DNA from: Nostoc sp. UHCC 0302
Lineage (GTDB): Bacteria; Cyanobacteriota; Cyanobacteriia; Cyanobacteriales; Nostocaceae
Length of the DNA: 64,000 bases
NCBI RefSeq assembly: GCF_038096175.1
Contig: NZ_CP151100.1
Location: forward strand, 62,001 to 126,000
Direction of reading: 5' to 3'
In this document: one piece after another, positions 27,450 through 35,407 of the stretch
Layout of the letters: each line of letters starts with the position of its first letter
Position numbering within the stretch: the stretch's first letter is position 1
Position numbers and translations under genes: made by a program
The notes under the pieces: generated by a model
The model's database searches: none
The model's input: only the letters and a program-made list of their open reading frames with translations
Told to the model about the DNA's origin: nothing

Positions 27450-28130
27450 ATGCCTAAACCAACACCTCAAAAGCCAGAATCGCCAAAAAATAACGGTTTA
27501 AATATCTCTGATTTAAACGGTGATGTAAGTAAAGCTCTAGTCTTTAAAGATTCTCACTTTGGTTTAGAATCAGCAATTTGGGAGAATGCCCAACGTATTG
27601 CTGATATGTTGCCTGTCGATATTAAAGTCTTTGGTGACCTCAGCGAAGAAGATGTGGCAACTGCTCTTGAAAAAGCCAAGGGTGCAGAGTTTCAAGCTAA
27701 AAACTGGGCAGAATATTCAACTGCTGTTAGTCGCTACCTCAAATCTTTCTACAAAGTTCGGGAGAAGCAAGCGGAAGTCTCTGAAAATATAGCTGAAGCG
27801 CGAGTGCAGAGCGCAGAACTAGAGAAAAACCTCTCGACTACTTTAGCTAATTTAGAATCCAAATTCCGCCAAACAATTGGTTCAAATCGTTCTGCTCTAG
27901 CCTCCGTTCAAGATGACCTGGCAATCAGCTTGGGGCGAATTGCTTCACAGTACTCAGAGACAAAAGCGAAGAAGCAAGAAAAAGTACAAACCGAAACCGC
28001 CAAGAAAGAACCTACGCCCTACGAAGAACAGACAACTTCTTTGGTTGATAGATTCCGTCAGCTTCGTGAAGCTCGTTATTCCGGCTCATCACTGGGAATT
28101 ACACAACGTATTAAATCAGCTAACAGCTAA
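27450..28130 (+). CDS. Coiled-coil protein of the FtsK-like gene run
   Basis: A 226-residue protein. N-terminal ~25 residues are Pro/Lys-rich and disordered, then a helical domain (AIWENAQRIADMLPVDIKVF, EEDVATALEKAKGAEFQAKN) and a coiled coil at 110-175 (KQAEVSENIAEARVQSAELE, LANLESKFRQTIGSNRSALA). Starts two bases after the stop of the preceding gene. A structural partner of the membrane ATPase downstream is a reasonable guess from position only. Confidence 0.55.
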   Translation: MPKPTPQKPESPKNNGLNISDLNGDVSKALVFKDSHFGLESAIWENAQRIADMLPVDIKVFGDLSEEDVATALEKAKGAEFQAKNWAEYSTAVSRYLKSFYKVREKQAEVSENIAEARVQSAELEKNLSTTLANLESKFRQTIGSNRSALASVQDDLAISLGRIASQYSETKAKKQEKVQTETAKKEPTPYEEQTTSLVDRFRQLREARYSGSSLGITQRIKSANS

Positions 28131-28141
28131 CGAGGGGATAA

Positions 28142-28357
28142 ATGTCACAAGTCTGTAAGTTACTCATCTGGATATGTGGCTTTTTAATCGCAAGTGCAAC
28201 TGCACAACTTATCAGTCTACTGCCCTGGTCTTTCCTAGTGATTGGTGTGATATCAGTTATTACTTATACCAAAGGAAAGGCTGACAATTCAATGCTCTTG
28301 CAAATCATTACTGTTGGATTAACTTTTGGATGGTGCAAATGTTATTTCCTTGGTTAA
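28142..28357 (+). CDS. Small two-helix membrane protein
   Basis: A 71-residue protein with hydrophobic segments at 6-24 (KLLIWICGFLIASATAQLI) and about 25-42 (LLPWSFLVIGVISVITY), and a third weaker one at 52-66. Preceded by GAGGGG seven bases before the ATG. It overlaps the start of the FtsK-like gene by 28 bases, indicating tight coupling; probably an inner-membrane partner of that ATPase. Confidence 0.55.
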   Translation: MSQVCKLLIWICGFLIASATAQLISLLPWSFLVIGVISVITYTKGKADNSMLLQIITVGLTFGWCKCYFLG

Positions 28358-29910
28358 AAATCGGGGGCAGTGGGTTAGTAGCTCTAACTTTAATGTTATC
28401 TACCAACCCCAAGGATTTGAAGTCGTTCATTCCTTTTAATATAAGTGCGATCGCTCTTGCTAGTTACGCTGGGGTCAAGCTGCGACAACTGGAAAAATTC
28501 TATAGCGATAAAGAGCGCGAAGAAGATATGTTAGCCGCCATGAAGGATACTCAGGCGGAGGAGCAATTGCAATTCCTTTCCTCAGCTGCCGAGAGGAAGC
28601 GGTCATTTGAGGAGGCGGATAAGCAAACCGAAAGGCAGCTCAAGCTCTTGCAACAGACAGCACCCTTGTTCAGTGATGTTCTTAATATTACCGGACGTAA
28701 CGGTGCTATCGAACGCATGGCTTTAGGTATGCTGCAAAATGGAGAACCACTTGGTAATGTTTTGCTGGCGGCAAGTGAAGCAGAAATGCAGCTTGAAACT
28801 GCCAAGCTTGCTGCTCAGTTCAATACCAGACAGTTAGAATTGCAAACACAAGTGGCGCATCAACAACTGAAGAATGCTGATGTTGTATTTACCCCAAGCA
28901 CTACAGCGGTTATAGAACCACCCAAATTATCAAAGATTGACGGGCTTACTAAAGCTGCAACCGTTGTTGGAATCAACACCCAATGCCTGCGTGTTGACAT
29001 TGCCCCTAGCTATGAGAGATTAGTATTCTCTGTCAAAACAGAAGATTTCAATTTACTACCGAAATTTAAAGCAGCAAGCAAGCTGGCACTGGGCATTAGT
29101 GAGAAAGAAGATTTACCCTTTTACATTTATGCCCCAGAACAGATTGCTGTGGAAGTGCCTTTGCCACCACAGCAAAGGACTTATTATGATTTTCCCACTC
29201 GTCAGTGGAATAGCGGTGAGCGCCTGATTGTTTTGGGTCAATCCTTAGATGGCGAAGTCATCGTTAATTTAGCCTCGGAAGACACACCACAAATATTAGT
29301 GGTAGGCGTAACCGGCTCTGGTAAGTCCAACTTCCTTCGTGCTGCGGCTTATTGTCTGCTAATGCAGGGTGCAAGAGTCGATGTCTGTGGTGGTAAGGTC
29401 AGCGATTACGAAGATTTTGCCGAGCGCTTCCCTACTATCACTATGAACGATATGGGGAAAACTTTTGAATTTGTCGGTGAGTATTTTAATGAGTGCGATC
29501 GCCGTAACTCCATGACTAAAGCGCAATTAGACTTAGAACAGCCTTGGATATTGCTTATTGATGAGTATAAAGGCACAGTCCCGCTTGAAGATGCCTTACG
29601 TAAAGCATACGACCAACAGTTGTGTGAAGTCGGTCGCCGGGGCAGAGGTTTAAAAATCCACATCGTTGTTGGTTTACAGCGTGGAGCTAAACGTAGCAAG
29701 GAAGATCCACAAGGACTGCCACCTGATTTACGTGATAATCTGCCCTGCCGTATTGCGTTTCGTTGTGTTGACGCTACTTCGGGACGCATGATTTTGATGC
29801 GGCGGGGTGAAGCTGTCACTTCACTTCAAGGTCGTGGCGACGGTATTGTGCAGTCTGGTTTGTTGGATCAAAGATTTCAAGCTTATCGATTTGATACTAT
29901 TCCCGCTTAG
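28330..29910 (+). CDS. FtsK/SpoIIIE-HerA type membrane-anchored DNA translocase
   Basis: A 526-residue ATPase. Two short hydrophobic segments near the N-terminus (about 5-25 and 33-50), a charged coiled coil at about 50-190 (EEQLQFLSSAAERKRSFEEA), then an FtsK-type motor domain: Walker A GVTGSGKS at 326-333, Walker B WILLIDEY at 406-413, and RRGRGLKIHIVVGLQRG near 440. Such motors pump double-stranded DNA or act as coupling proteins in conjugation. Far shorter than chromosomal FtsK (four helices, long linker, gamma domain), and no gamma domain is seen, so a plasmid partition or transfer role is more likely. It is the largest gene of a coupled plus-strand run (26095-30388). Confidence 0.8.
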   Translation: MVQMLFPWLKIGGSGLVALTLMLSTNPKDLKSFIPFNISAIALASYAGVKLRQLEKFYSDKEREEDMLAAMKDTQAEEQLQFLSSAAERKRSFEEADKQTERQLKLLQQTAPLFSDVLNITGRNGAIERMALGMLQNGEPLGNVLLAASEAEMQLETAKLAAQFNTRQLELQTQVAHQQLKNADVVFTPSTTAVIEPPKLSKIDGLTKAATVVGINTQCLRVDIAPSYERLVFSVKTEDFNLLPKFKAASKLALGISEKEDLPFYIYAPEQIAVEVPLPPQQRTYYDFPTRQWNSGERLIVLGQSLDGEVIVNLASEDTPQILVVGVTGSGKSNFLRAAAYCLLMQGARVDVCGGKVSDYEDFAERFPTITMNDMGKTFEFVGEYFNECDRRNSMTKAQLDLEQPWILLIDEYKGTVPLEDALRKAYDQQLCEVGRRGRGLKIHIVVGLQRGAKRSKEDPQGLPPDLRDNLPCRIAFRCVDATSGRMILMRRGEAVTSLQGRGDGIVQSGLLDQRFQAYRFDTIPA

Positions 29911-29932
29911 TTTTACCGGAGAAAATTAAATT

Positions 29933-30388
29933 ATGTCGAATTTATTGGTATTCGAGTTTGAAGGTAGAGAAGTTCGTTTCGTAGGAACAGCAGAAAAATT
30001 GGAATGGATTGCTGCTGATATCGTAGCTATTCTCTATCCACAAGCAGATCCAAGAAATTATTCTAATTACTTGGGTAAAGTTCCGGCACACTGGAAGGAT
30101 CATAAACCAATTATGACCCCTGGTGGAACACAGAAAATGGCTACTCTCTATGAACCAGGGCTTTATTATTTTATTAGTCGTTCCGATAGTCCACTGGCTG
30201 TACCATTTCAGCAGTGGCTTTACGAAGAAGTTCTTCCTTCTATACGTAAACATGGTTTTTATCAACTTCACCCATCTTCATCACCAACTCAAGCCGCCAT
30301 TGTTCCTTCGCTCAATGAGCTTGTAGACATTGCACAAAGGTTACTTGCTACCACTAAGCTCAGTCCGGAATTACAAACCATAAAATAA
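29933..30388 (+). CDS. Bro-N domain protein
   Basis: A 151-residue protein whose first ~110 residues are a Bro-N (BRO family N-terminal) domain: VFEFEGREVRFVGTAEKLEW, WIAADIVAILYPQADPRNYS, TLYEPGLYYFISRSDSPLAV and FQQWLYEEVLPSIRKHGFY. Bro-N domains are DNA-binding modules frequent in phage antirepressors and plasmids. The C-terminal tail is short with no second domain. It follows the FtsK-like gene by 22 bases with GGAGA before the ATG, so it is likely in the same operon. It ends at the start of a heptamer repeat. Confidence 0.85.
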   Translation: MSNLLVFEFEGREVRFVGTAEKLEWIAADIVAILYPQADPRNYSNYLGKVPAHWKDHKPIMTPGGTQKMATLYEPGLYYFISRSDSPLAVPFQQWLYEEVLPSIRKHGFYQLHPSSSPTQAAIVPSLNELVDIAQRLLATTKLSPELQTIK

Positions 30389-30415
30389 TTCGTAATTCGT
30401 AATTCGTAATTCGTA
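30388..30415. repeat. Heptanucleotide tandem repeat ATTCGTA x4
   Basis: Four perfect copies of ATTCGTA directly after the stop codon of the Bro-N gene. Short heptamer tandem repeats of this type (STRR) are common in Nostoc-like genomes. Similar ones are at 38981 and 39134. Confidence 0.9.
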
Positions 30416-30492
30416 ATTGTTGTACAGGTAGAAAAAGAAAATGTTTGATTACCTCGCAAGCAATATCTAATACACGCCTACACCCAAAAATT

Positions 30493-30987
30493 ATGCTCCC
30501 CTCTAAATTTGTCGAAGCTGCCGGGTTTCCTATGCCCTGGCAAGAAAAACACCTGCAACAGTATTTGAGCGATCGCTTAACACAACGCGGTTTCCACACC
30601 CAAGTTGAAGCTCCAGCTAATGGCGGTAGGGCTGATATTGTTACCAGTTGGCAGGGAGGGGTGATCGCGGAAGTGAAGAAGTACCTTGACCGCGACACCA
30701 TCTACCAAGCAGTTGGTCAACTCAACCTTTATGGACTGAACAATACCCATAAGCTGATTGTTATGGGTTTTCTTACACCTGATGCTAAGGCGCAACCATC
30801 TGCCCTCAAGACTGCTTCAATGGTGGAGCAAGATCCAAGAATTAGTGTCATCTTCGTGAATCTCGAATCGGAATGGTTACCAGGGAATAAAATTATGTTT
30901 TCTTGGTTTCCACGGTTTTTCTCATTACCAAAACTCTCGTTACCACATCTGCCCCTTCATGAATGGCGTTGGTGGTTGGGGATTACT
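30493..30987 (+). pseudogene. PD-(D/E)XK-like nuclease, 5' part (interrupted by IS1380)
   Basis: From ATG 30493: MLPSKFVEAAGFPMPWQEKH, LQQYLSDRLTQRGFHTQVEA, NGGRADIVTSWQGG and VIAEVKKYLDRDTIYQAVGQ. GRADIV...AEVK is the Asp...Glu-x-Lys core of the restriction-endonuclease-like fold, followed by the usual QAVGQL helix. The gene is cut at 30987 by IS1380; after removal of the IS and one TACT the frame continues from 32827. An upstream TTG at 30445 is a less likely start. Reading straight through adds IS-derived residues up to a stop at 31053. Probably a membrane-tethered nuclease of the plasmid operon. Confidence 0.7.
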
Positions 30988-32822
30988 CCCGGATTTCTCA
31001 CAAAGCCGGAGAAAAGAGGAGTCAAAAACTGCCAAAATATCTATTGCACATGAATTCCAGCAGTTTTAAGCATGACCCCTCAGAAAACAGATTGTATACC
31101 GGAACAGTTCAAATTTGAACAAGTTAAATCATGTCCAGTCGTAGTTAATTTCAAGGGTGAGAGGGTAACATCAGATGCAGGATTGACTTTAATTGCGGAG
31201 CTAGACCGAAAAAGAGAAATTACATCGCGAGTAGCAAGATGTTTTAAAGATTACCGAGATTCCAATAGAATTGACCATTCAGTAGAAAGCCTAATCACGC
31301 AGAGAATATATGGTTTGATAATGGGTTATGAAGACTTAAACGACCACGAGGAACTGCGTCACGATCCAATGTTTATCCTGGCGCTAGGGAAAATAATGGG
31401 TTCAGAAAAAGAACTACCAGTCCTAGCAGGTAAAAGCACTTTAAATCGTATCGAACACTGTCCAGAAACTGTTGAATCAAGAGCATCAAGTCGATATCAT
31501 CGCATTGGACATGATGCAGAAGCTATAGAGAAATTATTAGTTGAAATATTTTTAGAATCCTACTCCAAAGCACCACGACAGATAATTTTAGACTTGGACG
31601 TGACTGATGATTTAGTGCATGGCAATCAAGAAGAAGTGTTTTTTAACCCTTATTATAGAGGATATTGTTATGCTCCACTTTATATTTTCTGCGGTAAACA
31701 TTTAATTGCAGCAAAGCTTCGTGCTTCTAATGTAGATCCAGCGTCGGGTGCATTATCAGAATTGCAACGAGTAATAAAACTAATACGTTTACGTTGGGAT
31801 AATGTGAAAATTATTGTACGTGGAGATAGTGCGTATTCGAGAGAAGATATTATGAGTTGGTGTGAATCTCAAGTTGGAGTAGATTATGTCTTTGGGTTAG
31901 CCCAGAATAGTCGGTTAATTCAACTATCCCAACCAACCCAATACCGGGCTTATCTTGAATATTCGCAAAAACTGGAAACTGTAGTAGAGTTTTTTGAAAC
32001 TTTATTTACTCCGTCAGATGACTTGAAAAAACAAGCAGCAGCCTTTGTTGATAACTCAGTTTGGTATTGTTCGCTTGATTATAAAACTTTAAAATCTTGG
32101 AGCCGTAATCGCCGTGTTGTCTCAAAAATTGAGTATAGTAAGTCAGGGGTAAGTACTCGTTTTGTTGTCACTTCACTCCCTACTAAATTAGTGCCTCCAG
32201 GACGACTTTATACCCAGAAGTATTGCCCACGAGGTGATATGGAGAATCGTTTAAAAGAACAGAAGTTATCACTAAAAAGTGATAGAACTAGTACTCATAC
32301 ATTTGCTGGAAATCAACTACGTCTGTGGTTTTCTTCTGTTGCTTATATTTTGATAAACGCTCTCCGAGAGCAATGTTTAACAACAAGCGAACTCAAAAAT
32401 GCTACTGTTGGAACTGTTCGTACAAAGTTACTGAAATTGGGAGCCGTTATTACTGTTAATAGCCGATATATTTTAATCGCTATTAGTAGAGATTGTCCAT
32501 ACAAGAATATTTTTGCAACAGCTTACAGCTATTTATCTCGGCTAAACTGTTCTGGTTGATTTTCAGCTAATTGGAATTATAGTTATTAGCTTTAACTTGG
32601 GTAGATTTCATTGATTTAACCCTAGCTTTAGGCTGTCTATTTATCATTTTCAATAATCTTTGCTTTAGTATTTATTGTTTAGAATGTATCATATTTGTCT
32701 TTGTAGTTTCGGTTTACACGTTGTCATAATCTGTTGTTGATTATAGTTTAGTGTTGTATAAAATAATTTACTTTAAGTTTTACTCATCTCAATGATTTTT
32801 TCTCACTTGTGAGAAATCCGGG
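30988..32822 (+). mobile_element. IS1380-family element, copy A (1835 bp)
   Basis: Terminal inverted repeats CCCGGATTTCTCACAA (left) and TTGTGAGAAATCCGGG (right), with a 4-bp duplication TACT (30984-30987 and 32823-32826). It carries one intact transposase (31072-32559) and 263 bases of AT-rich non-coding right end. A second copy is at 59739-61597. Confidence 0.92.
31072..32559 (+). CDS. IS1380-family transposase, copy A
   Basis: A 495-residue DDE transposase. Landmarks: TSDAGLTLIAELDRKREITS near residue 35, QRIYGLIMGYEDLNDHEELR near 85, the catalytic ILDLDVTDDLVHGNQEE near 178, VKIIVRGDSAYSREDIMSWC near 245 and YCPRGDMENRLKEQK near 390. It cuts and joins the IS ends. Complete, no frameshift; very similar to the copy at 59823-61310, from which it differs at scattered residues, indicating separate arrivals or age rather than a recent local duplication. 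Confidence 0.92.
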   Translation: MTPQKTDCIPEQFKFEQVKSCPVVVNFKGERVTSDAGLTLIAELDRKREITSRVARCFKDYRDSNRIDHSVESLITQRIYGLIMGYEDLNDHEELRHDPMFILALGKIMGSEKELPVLAGKSTLNRIEHCPETVESRASSRYHRIGHDAEAIEKLLVEIFLESYSKAPRQIILDLDVTDDLVHGNQEEVFFNPYYRGYCYAPLYIFCGKHLIAAKLRASNVDPASGALSELQRVIKLIRLRWDNVKIIVRGDSAYSREDIMSWCESQVGVDYVFGLAQNSRLIQLSQPTQYRAYLEYSQKLETVVEFFETLFTPSDDLKKQAAAFVDNSVWYCSLDYKTLKSWSRNRRVVSKIEYSKSGVSTRFVVTSLPTKLVPPGRLYTQKYCPRGDMENRLKEQKLSLKSDRTSTHTFAGNQLRLWFSSVAYILINALREQCLTTSELKNATVGTVRTKLLKLGAVITVNSRYILIAISRDCPYKNIFATAYSYLSRLNCSG

Positions 32823-32826
32823 TACT

Positions 32827-32961
32827 AAGGACAATCCCTTGCTGTTGGTTTTAGCTGTAGCTTTGCTGTGTGTCACATTTGAGCAAATGAAGCGAGAGTA
32901 TACCCAATGTCAGCAGACTGGGCAGTTGTTGAATTGTTTATTTTCTTCATCAAAGCCATAA
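32827..32961 (+). pseudogene. PD-(D/E)XK-like nuclease, 3' part with membrane helix
   Basis: After removing the IS1380 and one TACT, the frame joins LGIT to KDNPLLLVLAVALLCVTFEQ, then MKREYTQCQQTGQLLNCLF and a TAA at 32959. The segment is a clear hydrophobic helix, so the intact protein (210 residues from ATG 30493) would be a nuclease domain with a C-terminal membrane anchor. On its own the fragment has no start and is too short to be noticed. Confidence 0.75.
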
Positions 32962-32972
32962 CCTTAAATTAT

Positions 32973-33146
32973 CCCTGTTTTGTCACTTTGGGAGAATGCA
33001 ATAGCCCAAAGGGTTGCGGGGCTTTAGTTTCCAGTTTTTGGCTATAAGTTTTAGTTTTTATTAGGAAATAAAGCCTCAAATGTTGATGAAATCAAAACCT
33101 CAGAGCAAGGCTTTGATTATTGTTTTCCGAGAGTGACAAAACAGGG
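32973..33146. repeat. MITE-like element, family 1 copy A (174 bp)
   Basis: Inverted ends CCCTGTTTTGTCACTTTGGG (left) and TCCGAGAGTGACAAAACAGGG read inward on the right (19 of the outer ~24 bases match), flanked by TTAT on both sides (32969-32972 and 33147-33150), a likely 4-bp target duplication. No coding capacity. The interior (CTTTAGTTTCCAG, GGAAATAAAGC, GGCTTTGATTATTG) matches the related copy at 58638-58905. Confidence 0.75.
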
Positions 33147-33230
33147 TTATGATCTCTACTGCAATCCTTCATAATCAAGAGATAGCTGAAAACCTTGTTA
33201 AAATCTACTTAATTAACCAATAGATTAGTA

Positions 33231-33260
33231 TTGACAAGAACTAGCCTTGAGTTCTGTTAA
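33231..33260 (+). promoter_or_regulatory. Possible sigma-70 type promoter
   Basis: TTGACA at 33231-33236 and TGTTAA at 33255-33260, 18 bases apart, placed 23 bases before the start of the 66-residue gene at 33283. A reasonable consensus fit, but based on sequence only. Confidence 0.35.
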
Positions 33261-33282
33261 GCATTAACAGTAAAATAAGACA

Positions 33283-33483
33283 ATGCAAGAAGTTGAATTT
33301 ACTAAATCTGAATTGCTCCAATATTACTGGCAACGGCTCAATCTGATAAACGATCCACATATCAGAGCTAATCCAAATCTCAAAAAAGATTTTCCAGAAG
33401 TAATTTCAGACCCCCTAAAATGGTATACATTTGATATTGCTGTTGAACTTCAGAGAAATAACTCTAAGCTTTGGTTAGATTAA
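33283..33483 (+). CDS. Small unrecognised protein
   Basis: A 66-residue soluble protein (FTKSELLQYYWQRLNLIND, DPLKWYTFDIAVELQRNN) with a possible promoter just upstream. No family recognised. It is followed within 90 bases by another small gene on the same strand. Confidence 0.5.
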   Translation: MQEVEFTKSELLQYYWQRLNLINDPHIRANPNLKKDFPEVISDPLKWYTFDIAVELQRNNSKLWLD

Positions 33484-33569
33484 CTCACTTTCATTTTTTT
33501 AATTCACTCTTTTAAAATTTTAAAAGGGTGAATATTTTCAATTAACATTATAATTTTCTTTTTATTTAA

Positions 33570-33803
33570 ATGATTAACAAAATTCAAACCATAAAAACAA
33601 TTGTGTTCTTCCTTGCAATCGCCACATCCACAGCCGCTTTGATTTTTGCTGCAAATAATGAAAACCTGACACCCGAAATGGCTTTGGCGTATCGGATATG
33701 CAACATCAATACGTGGATATGTGGCATGGTATATCTGGGATGCACTTTTGGGATTGAGTTTCTACAACAATCAAATATAGAAAATGAAGATTTTGACGGC
33801 TGA
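33570..33803 (+). CDS. Small membrane protein
   Basis: A 77-residue protein with a hydrophobic segment at 9-28 (TIVFFLAIATSTAALIFAAN) and a second around 45-62 (ICNINTWICGMVYLGCTFGI). No family recognised. Fifteen bases separate it from the next gene, so they may be co-transcribed. Confidence 0.5.
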   Translation: MINKIQTIKTIVFFLAIATSTAALIFAANNENLTPEMALAYRICNINTWICGMVYLGCTFGIEFLQQSNIENEDFDG

Positions 33804-33818
33804 AAATAGGTAAACAAG

Positions 33819-34493
33819 ATGGATACTGAACGAGATTTCTTATTTTACAACCCTCGAATAGCTACCAAATATAATCCTTTCTACGAGGGGGAGTATCTGA
33901 TAATTCAGACTTATCCTCGTGAGCATAAGTTAATAGTTGAGCATCGCAGTTTTGATTATGTTGATGCTAAAAGCCATTGCGAACTAGAAAATTTAGCTAA
34001 CGATTATACGTCATTTAGCTTGAGAATCTTCTGCGATTCAAAACTATGGGACGTGAACTACGAAGGCAAACGAGCGAGTATTTCCAAGCAACAGAACTGG
34101 AGAATTGCCCAAGAATATCTAGAAGCTCACTACGATCCGCATACTGATGGTGAGGTGGTCGTATGCCAATGCAGTTACCCTTATTTTTCGTCACTCACTA
34201 GTTATATTAACAACAATGGTGAGTCCACTACTTCGTGGCAACCGCTCACTTGTCTAGTTACAGGCAAGGGGCAAGATATCCAAACCTGCCCCAACTGTAA
34301 TACATCCTTAGTTCGAGTAAATGAATCGGAGGATGATGATTTTGATTTTGATGATCAAGTTAGCCGACCAATAGCTTGTATCGGTTGTGCTAATTACCAC
34401 GGTCAAGAGTACGGGGGCAATGTGTTAGTGTGCGCGATTCACGCGCATGGGTGGGATAACGAGAATTGCCCAGATTTCAATGAGAATATCTAA
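33819..34493 (+). CDS. Cysteine-rich protein of unknown function
   Basis: A 224-residue protein. N-terminal ~110 residues are alpha/beta with no motif; residues about 110-200 contain several CxxC-type pairs (VVCQCSYPYF, TCPNCNTSLVRV, ACIGCANYHG, VLVCAIHAHGWD, ENCPDF) suggesting one or two zinc ribbons. An acidic stretch (ESEDDDFDFDDQ) sits between them. Start ATG at 33819 after GGTAAACAAG. No family recognised; last gene of the plus-strand group. Confidence 0.6.
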   Translation: MDTERDFLFYNPRIATKYNPFYEGEYLIIQTYPREHKLIVEHRSFDYVDAKSHCELENLANDYTSFSLRIFCDSKLWDVNYEGKRASISKQQNWRIAQEYLEAHYDPHTDGEVVVCQCSYPYFSSLTSYINNNGESTTSWQPLTCLVTGKGQDIQTCPNCNTSLVRVNESEDDDFDFDDQVSRPIACIGCANYHGQEYGGNVLVCAIHAHGWDNENCPDFNENI

Positions 34494-34542
34494 TCTCACC
34501 CCAAGCGATGGCGCTGCTTCGTCCGCCTGTGGCGGGCGCTAA

Positions 34543-35148
34543 TTAATTAAAACCGCTTAAAAATTGCTTTGGTAGACCCTTTAAGATTTCTCCAATTTCG
34601 CGAGTAATCGAATTCCAATCTTCCCCTTCTTTAGCTAAGGCGCGTGGATTGCGATTCTCCCAGTAATCAGTTTCATCTACAACTTCTTCAAGTATTCCCA
34701 ATGACTGCGCTTTATCAAGTAGAGCCACAATCATAGTGTGAGCAAGTATAAAATTAGGAGTTCCACCATGTTCAGGCAGTTGAGCATACTGTGTTTTGCA
34801 GTTGGCGTGTGCAACCCAATCGTTAGAATCTTTATAGCGACACAGAAAAATGTCTAGCTCCTCTGCCCCTCGTCTTGGCAAAGATGTAAAACCGATAATG
34901 TGAACCGGGTATTCTTCGCGCTCAAGATTCGAGATATCAAACTTCATTGCTCGAATTTTCAGCAGACTCCACTTATCTTCACCCGAACCTGTCAAATGAC
35001 ATTCTTCTCCAACTAATTCAACAATTTCCTTGTCCAGAAATTCAAAAGGTAAATCAGCAGCAGTTGAATGGAGTTCTTCAATGAGGTGACGAATTTCGGT
35101 CAAAGGGCGAGAGCCTGCATCGAAGTGGTAGTGAATGGTGAGTCCCAT
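34543..35148 (-). CDS. Hypothetical cyanobacterial protein
   Basis: A 201-residue soluble protein beginning GLTIHYHFDAGSRPLTEIRH and ending NSITREIGEILKGLPKQFLS, with PVHIIGFTSLPRRGAEELDI and DWVAHANCKTQYAQLPEHGG in the middle. It looks like a full-length single domain, but I do not recognise a family. It converges with the plus-strand gene ending at 34493; the 49 bases between hold a GC-rich palindromic repeat (CGCCTGTGGCGGGCGC). Confidence 0.55.
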   Translation of the reverse strand: MGLTIHYHFDAGSRPLTEIRHLIEELHSTAADLPFEFLDKEIVELVGEECHLTGSGEDKWSLLKIRAMKFDISNLEREEYPVHIIGFTSLPRRGAEELDIFLCRYKDSNDWVAHANCKTQYAQLPEHGGTPNFILAHTMIVALLDKAQSLGILEEVVDETDYWENRNPRALAKEGEDWNSITREIGEILKGLPKQFLSGFN

Positions 35149-35214
35149 GTAATTTATTGCATTTAATTTAATTTAATTTGAAATACCCTTGTTTTACCTT
35201 AAAATCATTACTTG

Positions 35215-35313
35215 TTCACACTGTTTGCATCCAAATTTGAAAATGCGAGTGTGAATTTTACGCTGGCGCGCTCTAACAGTATACTATTTGACTTCAATTA
35301 TATTGCTGGGCAT
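35215..35313 (-). pseudogene. Remnant of the zinc-ribbon gene found intact at 38625-38876
   Basis: From ATG 35313 the minus strand reads MPSNIIEVK, a TAG stop, then YTVRARQRKIHTRIFKFGCK and QCE, matching the first 33 residues of the protein at 38625-38876 ([19 protein letters not shown]...). The Glu codon 10 has become a stop and the rest is missing. The remaining intergenic bases (35149-35407) show nothing else. Confidence 0.8.
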
Positions 35314-35407
35314 TAATTAGTAAAGTATCCTTGCTTCTTAACAATAGTTTTGTAATCTGAGTACATCATATTACTGAAACAGTAATAACTGCCTAAAGCA
35401 TTTCTAT

